Positions 23,553-25,711 of a DNA stretch of 25,711 nucleotides are shown one piece after another. Position numbers and translations under genes: made by a program. This DNA is from an uncultured Erysipelotrichaceae bacterium (GTDB taxonomy: Bacteria > Bacillota_I > Bacilli_A > Erysipelotrichales > Erysipelotrichaceae). The notes under the pieces were generated by a model. It searched no databases. It was not told the DNA's origin and was given only the letters and a program-made list of their open reading frames with translations. Positions within the stretch are counted from its first letter, which is position 1, and each line of letters begins with the position of its first letter. The stretch covers positions 1-25,711 of the forward strand of contig CACZTC010000027.1 in NCBI GenBank assembly GCA_902784015.1. The letters are read 5' to 3'.

Positions 23553-24572
23553 ATGTCAGAGAATAATAGAATTGTATCAAGTGAAAGCGATGAAAATGAA
23601 AAGTCTATTGAAGCTACTATTCGTCCTAAATCATTAGATGAATATATAGGTCAAGATGCTATAAAAGATAATTTGAGAATATATATTAAAGCAGCTAAAG
23701 ATAGAGATGAATCATTAGATCATATGCTTGTATATGGTCCTCCGGGCTTAGGTAAAACAACATTAGCTTTTATAATAGCTAATGAAATGTCTTCAGCTAT
23801 TAAGGTTGCTTCAGGACCAAGCATTACTAAAGCTGGTGATTTAGCATCAATATTATCTGTATTAGATCCAGGTGATGTTTTATTCATTGATGAAATACAT
23901 AGATTACCAAAGAATATAGAAGAAGTTCTATATTCAGCTATGGAAGATTATGTAATTGATGTAATGATTGGTGGCGATAGTTCTTCAGCTGCACGCAGTA
24001 TACGTTTAGAATTGCCTCCATTTACTCTAGTTGGTGCTACAACTAGAGCAGGTGATTTATCATCACCATTAAGAGCGCGTTTTGGGATAGTTAATAAACT
24101 TGATTATTATTCTAATGATCAATTAGCTAATATTGTCAGAAGAAGTGCTAATGTGCTCGATGTTGAAATAGATGATGATTCTATTATTGAGATTGCGAAA
24201 AGAAGTAGAGGTACACCGCGTATCGCAAATAGATTATTAAGAAGAGTTAGGGATTTCGCACAAGTATTAAATAATGGTTATATTTCTCATGACATTACTA
24301 AAGATGCTTTAGAAAGATTACATGTTGATGAGTTAGGCTTAGATGAAGTAGATATAAGATATTTAAGAGGTATTATTGAAAGATTTGATGGGGGCCCAGT
24401 AGGCCTTGAATCTTTAGCTAATGCTATTAGCGAAGAAACAACTACATTAGAAGATGTATATGAACCATATCTTATCCAAGAAGGTTTTATTAATCGTACT
24501 AATAGAGGTAGAGTTGCTACCCAAAAAGCATATGATCATTTAAATATTCAAAGACAAGGAACTTTATTCTAA
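23553..24572 (+). CDS. ruvB: Holliday junction branch-migration ATPase RuvB
   Basis: A 339-residue AAA+ ATPase. It has Walker [10 protein letters not shown] at 62-70, Walker B FIDEIH at 111-116, the sensor/hairpin region with LVGATTRAG at about 159-167, an SPLRARFG arginine motif at 171-178, and the C-terminal winged-helix end ([28 protein letters not shown], residues about 276-303). It works as a hexameric ring pumping DNA through the RuvA-bound junction. AGGAAGA precedes ATG 23553. The last base of its stop is the first base of the next ATG. Confidence 0.97.
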   Translation: MSENNRIVSSESDENEKSIEATIRPKSLDEYIGQDAIKDNLRIYIKAAKDRDESLDHMLVYGPPGLGKTTLAFIIANEMSSAIKVASGPSITKAGDLASILSVLDPGDVLFIDEIHRLPKNIEEVLYSAMEDYVIDVMIGGDSSSAARSIRLELPPFTLVGATTRAGDLSSPLRARFGIVNKLDYYSNDQLANIVRRSANVLDVEIDDDSIIEIAKRSRGTPRIANRLLRRVRDFAQVLNNGYISHDITKDALERLHVDELGLDEVDIRYLRGIIERFDGGPVGLESLANAISEETTTLEDVYEPYLIQEGFINRTNRGRVATQKAYDHLNIQRQGTLF

Positions 24573-24817
24573 TGACACCACAGGAAGAAAAAAGAATATA
24601 TAGATTAAGAAAAATAATATATTTATTAATGGTAATAATGATAGAAATAGTAGTATATACATTACTATATGTTGTTTTTTCTTTGATTAATTATTTACAT
24701 GAATTCAATCCATATTTAAGATTTATTATTCTGATAGTATTCTTTCCTCTTAGTTATTACATTACGAGTTATTTAGCTCATAGTAAGTTAGTTGATGAAG
24801 TTGTTAATGGCTTATAA
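24572..24817 (+). CDS. Small two-segment membrane protein
   Basis: The protein has 81 residues. A charged start ([14 protein letters not shown]) is followed by a long hydrophobic stretch at about 15-40 and a second at about 48-68, then a short hydrophilic tail. It is translated by overlap with ruvB (TAATG), so it is made with the obgE-ruvAB unit. I do not recognise a family. The positive-inside rule puts both ends in the cytoplasm. No terminator is visible after it, and the next promoter lies 32 bases downstream. Confidence 0.65.
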   Translation: MTPQEEKRIYRLRKIIYLLMVIMIEIVVYTLLYVVFSLINYLHEFNPYLRFIILIVFFPLSYYITSYLAHSKLVDEVVNGL

Positions 24818-24848
24818 TAGCTCATAAAACTAGTATTTATTTAATTTG

Positions 24849-24857
24849 TGATATAAT
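24849..24857 (+). promoter_or_regulatory. Extended -10 promoter of the SH3-like secreted protein gene
   Basis: TG-A-TATAAT is a perfect extended -10. Initiation would fall near 24864, at the start of a small possible hairpin ATGG-GTAAAA-CCAT (24865-24878). No -35 is visible, and no good ribosome binding site precedes ATG 24896. Confidence 0.55.
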
Positions 24858-24895
24858 TCTATAAATGGGTAAAACCATCTATATTTTATTACGCT

Positions 24896-25711
24896 ATGAA
24901 AGAATTATATTTGAAAAAAAAGAATAATATTATTCTTAAACTAATATTAGTATTAGCACTTTTTATGTTATATTCATCAATTTTGACATCTTTAATCAAA
25001 ATGAGTGCTTCTTCTTTAGCTGTTAATGCTAGCGAATATGTAGTTAGATCATATTCAAGAGTTACTGAATTACCAAGTATTAAAGCAGAAATTGATGAAG
25101 CTGAGATGGAAATAATAGATATATATCCACGTAAATATGCATATTTTAATACGCAAGTTTTAACTTCTCTTGATGCTGTGGCTCCTGCAGCTACTGAAAT
25201 AAATAAAAGAGATATCTTATATATTATTGAAAGCGATGAAGAGTATTCTAAAGTAATCACTCAAGATGGAATTGTTGGTTATATTAATTCTAGTTTTGTG
25301 AGCGATACTTTAGCTATGATTTTTGATGATGTTAGTGAGATTTATTATTCTGATGGTGAATTAAAAATACTAGATGCTCCATTTGATAATGCTAGAGAAA
25401 TTAAAACATTAGAAGAAAATGTTGAAATCGAAATAGTGGGAAAGAATGATTTACAATATTGGAAAGCGGAATATGAAGATTTAGTTGTTTATGTAGATAA
25501 AGATCATTTATTAGCTGAACCTAAACCAACGCCAACTCCAACGCCTGTTCCTACACCAGAAGTGGTATCCTATAATCCTCCTGTTTCTAATTATAATGGT
25601 GCAGTATTAACACCATGGGCAGGAACAATCATGGGACCTAGTGGTAAGGAAACTTATTATAATCTTAATATGAGTGGGGTTATAGCAATAATGCAAAGAG
25701 CAGGTTATAAC
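24896..25711 (+). CDS. Secreted SH3-like cell-wall protein (partial, runs off the right edge)
   Basis: The frame is open for 272 codons from ATG 24896 to the last base of the window. A basic start (MKELYLKKKN) and a hydrophobic segment at about 11-34 form a signal peptide or membrane anchor. Two segments resemble bacterial SH3 domains, about 85-137 (ending DGIVGYINSSFV) and about 148-206 (IYYSDGELKILDAPF up to LVVYVDKDHLL). A Pro-Thr linker follows at 208-222. The last visible part (PWAGTIMGPSGKETYYNLN, then a helix ending in GYN) resembles the start of a domain I recall at the C terminus of SH3-containing exported proteins of clostridia, probably RlpA/3D-like, but it is cut off. A cell-wall binding or remodelling role is inferred. 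It has its own promoter. Confidence 0.7.
   Translation, partial: MKELYLKKKNNIILKLILVLALFMLYSSILTSLIKMSASSLAVNASEYVVRSYSRVTELPSIKAEIDEAEMEIIDIYPRKYAYFNTQVLTSLDAVAPAATEINKRDILYIIESDEEYSKVITQDGIVGYINSSFVSDTLAMIFDDVSEIYYSDGELKILDAPFDNAREIKTLEENVEIEIVGKNDLQYWKAEYEDLVVYVDKDHLLAEPKPTPTPTPVPTPEVVSYNPPVSNYNGAVLTPWAGTIMGPSGKETYYNLNMSGVIAIMQRAGYN

Noticed and set aside
24818..24848. Terminator after the small membrane protein
   Set aside because: Only a short palindrome around ACTAGT is present, without a GC-rich stem or T run.
24865..24910. Small upstream reading frame starting ATGGGTAAAACC before the secreted-protein gene
   Set aside because: It begins right at the predicted transcript start, has no binding site and overlaps the main gene in another frame. 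Chance is more likely than an attenuating peptide.
24889..25260. 123-residue reading frame on the minus strand
   Set aside because: It is antisense to the open secreted-protein gene starting at 24896, has low-complexity hydrophobic content and no binding site. The plus-strand frame has a signal peptide, SH3-like units and its own promoter.
25527..25562. Pro-Thr codon repeat as a microsatellite or contingency locus
   Set aside because: The repeat is short and uses mixed codons, as in ordinary wall-protein spacers, so slippage control is unlikely.
1..25711. tRNA genes, CRISPR arrays, insertion sequences or prophage parts
   Set aside because: No cloverleaf-like sequence, regular direct repeats, transposase or phage genes were seen in the gaps or frames.

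Overview
The window is AT-rich (roughly 30% G+C by eye) chromosomal core DNA from a low-GC Gram-positive bacterium. EzrA, the Prp-processed form of ribosomal protein L27, RqcH, a ThiI without rhodanese domain, and structured leaders before rpsD and rplU all point to Firmicutes, most likely Bacilli in the broad sense (an Erysipelotrichia-like gut lineage is my inference). Several genes end in TGA and tryptophan is written TGG, so the standard bacterial code applies and a Mycoplasma-type code is excluded. I see no tRNA, rRNA, insertion sequence, prophage or CRISPR, and no gene-free stretch longer than 300 bases. The longest gap (16033-16283, 251 bases) holds the rpsD leader and two divergent promoters.

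Left part (1-9060). A rightward cluster holds the end of an unknown gene, a GT2-GtrA membrane glycosyltransferase, an MTA/SAH nucleosidase-like enzyme, a c-di-GMP phosphodiesterase with a decayed GGDEF domain, and thymidine kinase. It meets the leftward DUF1846 gene tail to tail over one shared hairpin. A divergent rightward group follows: a GNAT-like/C39-peptidase-like fusion, a tiny ParB-like protein and the 23S pseudouridine synthase rluB. rluB overlaps the end of leftward rqcH, and each of the two seems to have its terminator inside the other's coding sequence.

Middle (9061-15407). rqcH and gmk leave from back-to-back overlapping promoters. Directly behind gmk comes a catabolic cassette: GH2 glycosidase, GPH-type sugar symporter, compact GH36 alpha-galactosidase and a small TIGR04076-like protein. 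It looks built to import galactosides and cleave them in the cytoplasm. A two-way terminator separates it from leftward rpsD.

Right part (15409-25711). rpsD carries a long leader with pseudoknot-like pairing, which fits autoregulation by S4. The opposite ezrA-cysteine desulfurase-thiI group has overlapping genes: division control, then the sulfur relay to tRNA 4-thiouridine. Next is rplU-prp-rpmA behind an L21 leader, where Prp would trim the N-terminal extension visible on L27. After a terminator come obgE, ruvA, ruvB and a small membrane protein, and the window ends inside a secreted SH3-like cell-wall protein.

A recurring feature is the promoter form TGnTATAAT (extended -10) with a weak or absent -35. 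Several of these sit so close to the start codon that the mRNA leader would be very short or absent.
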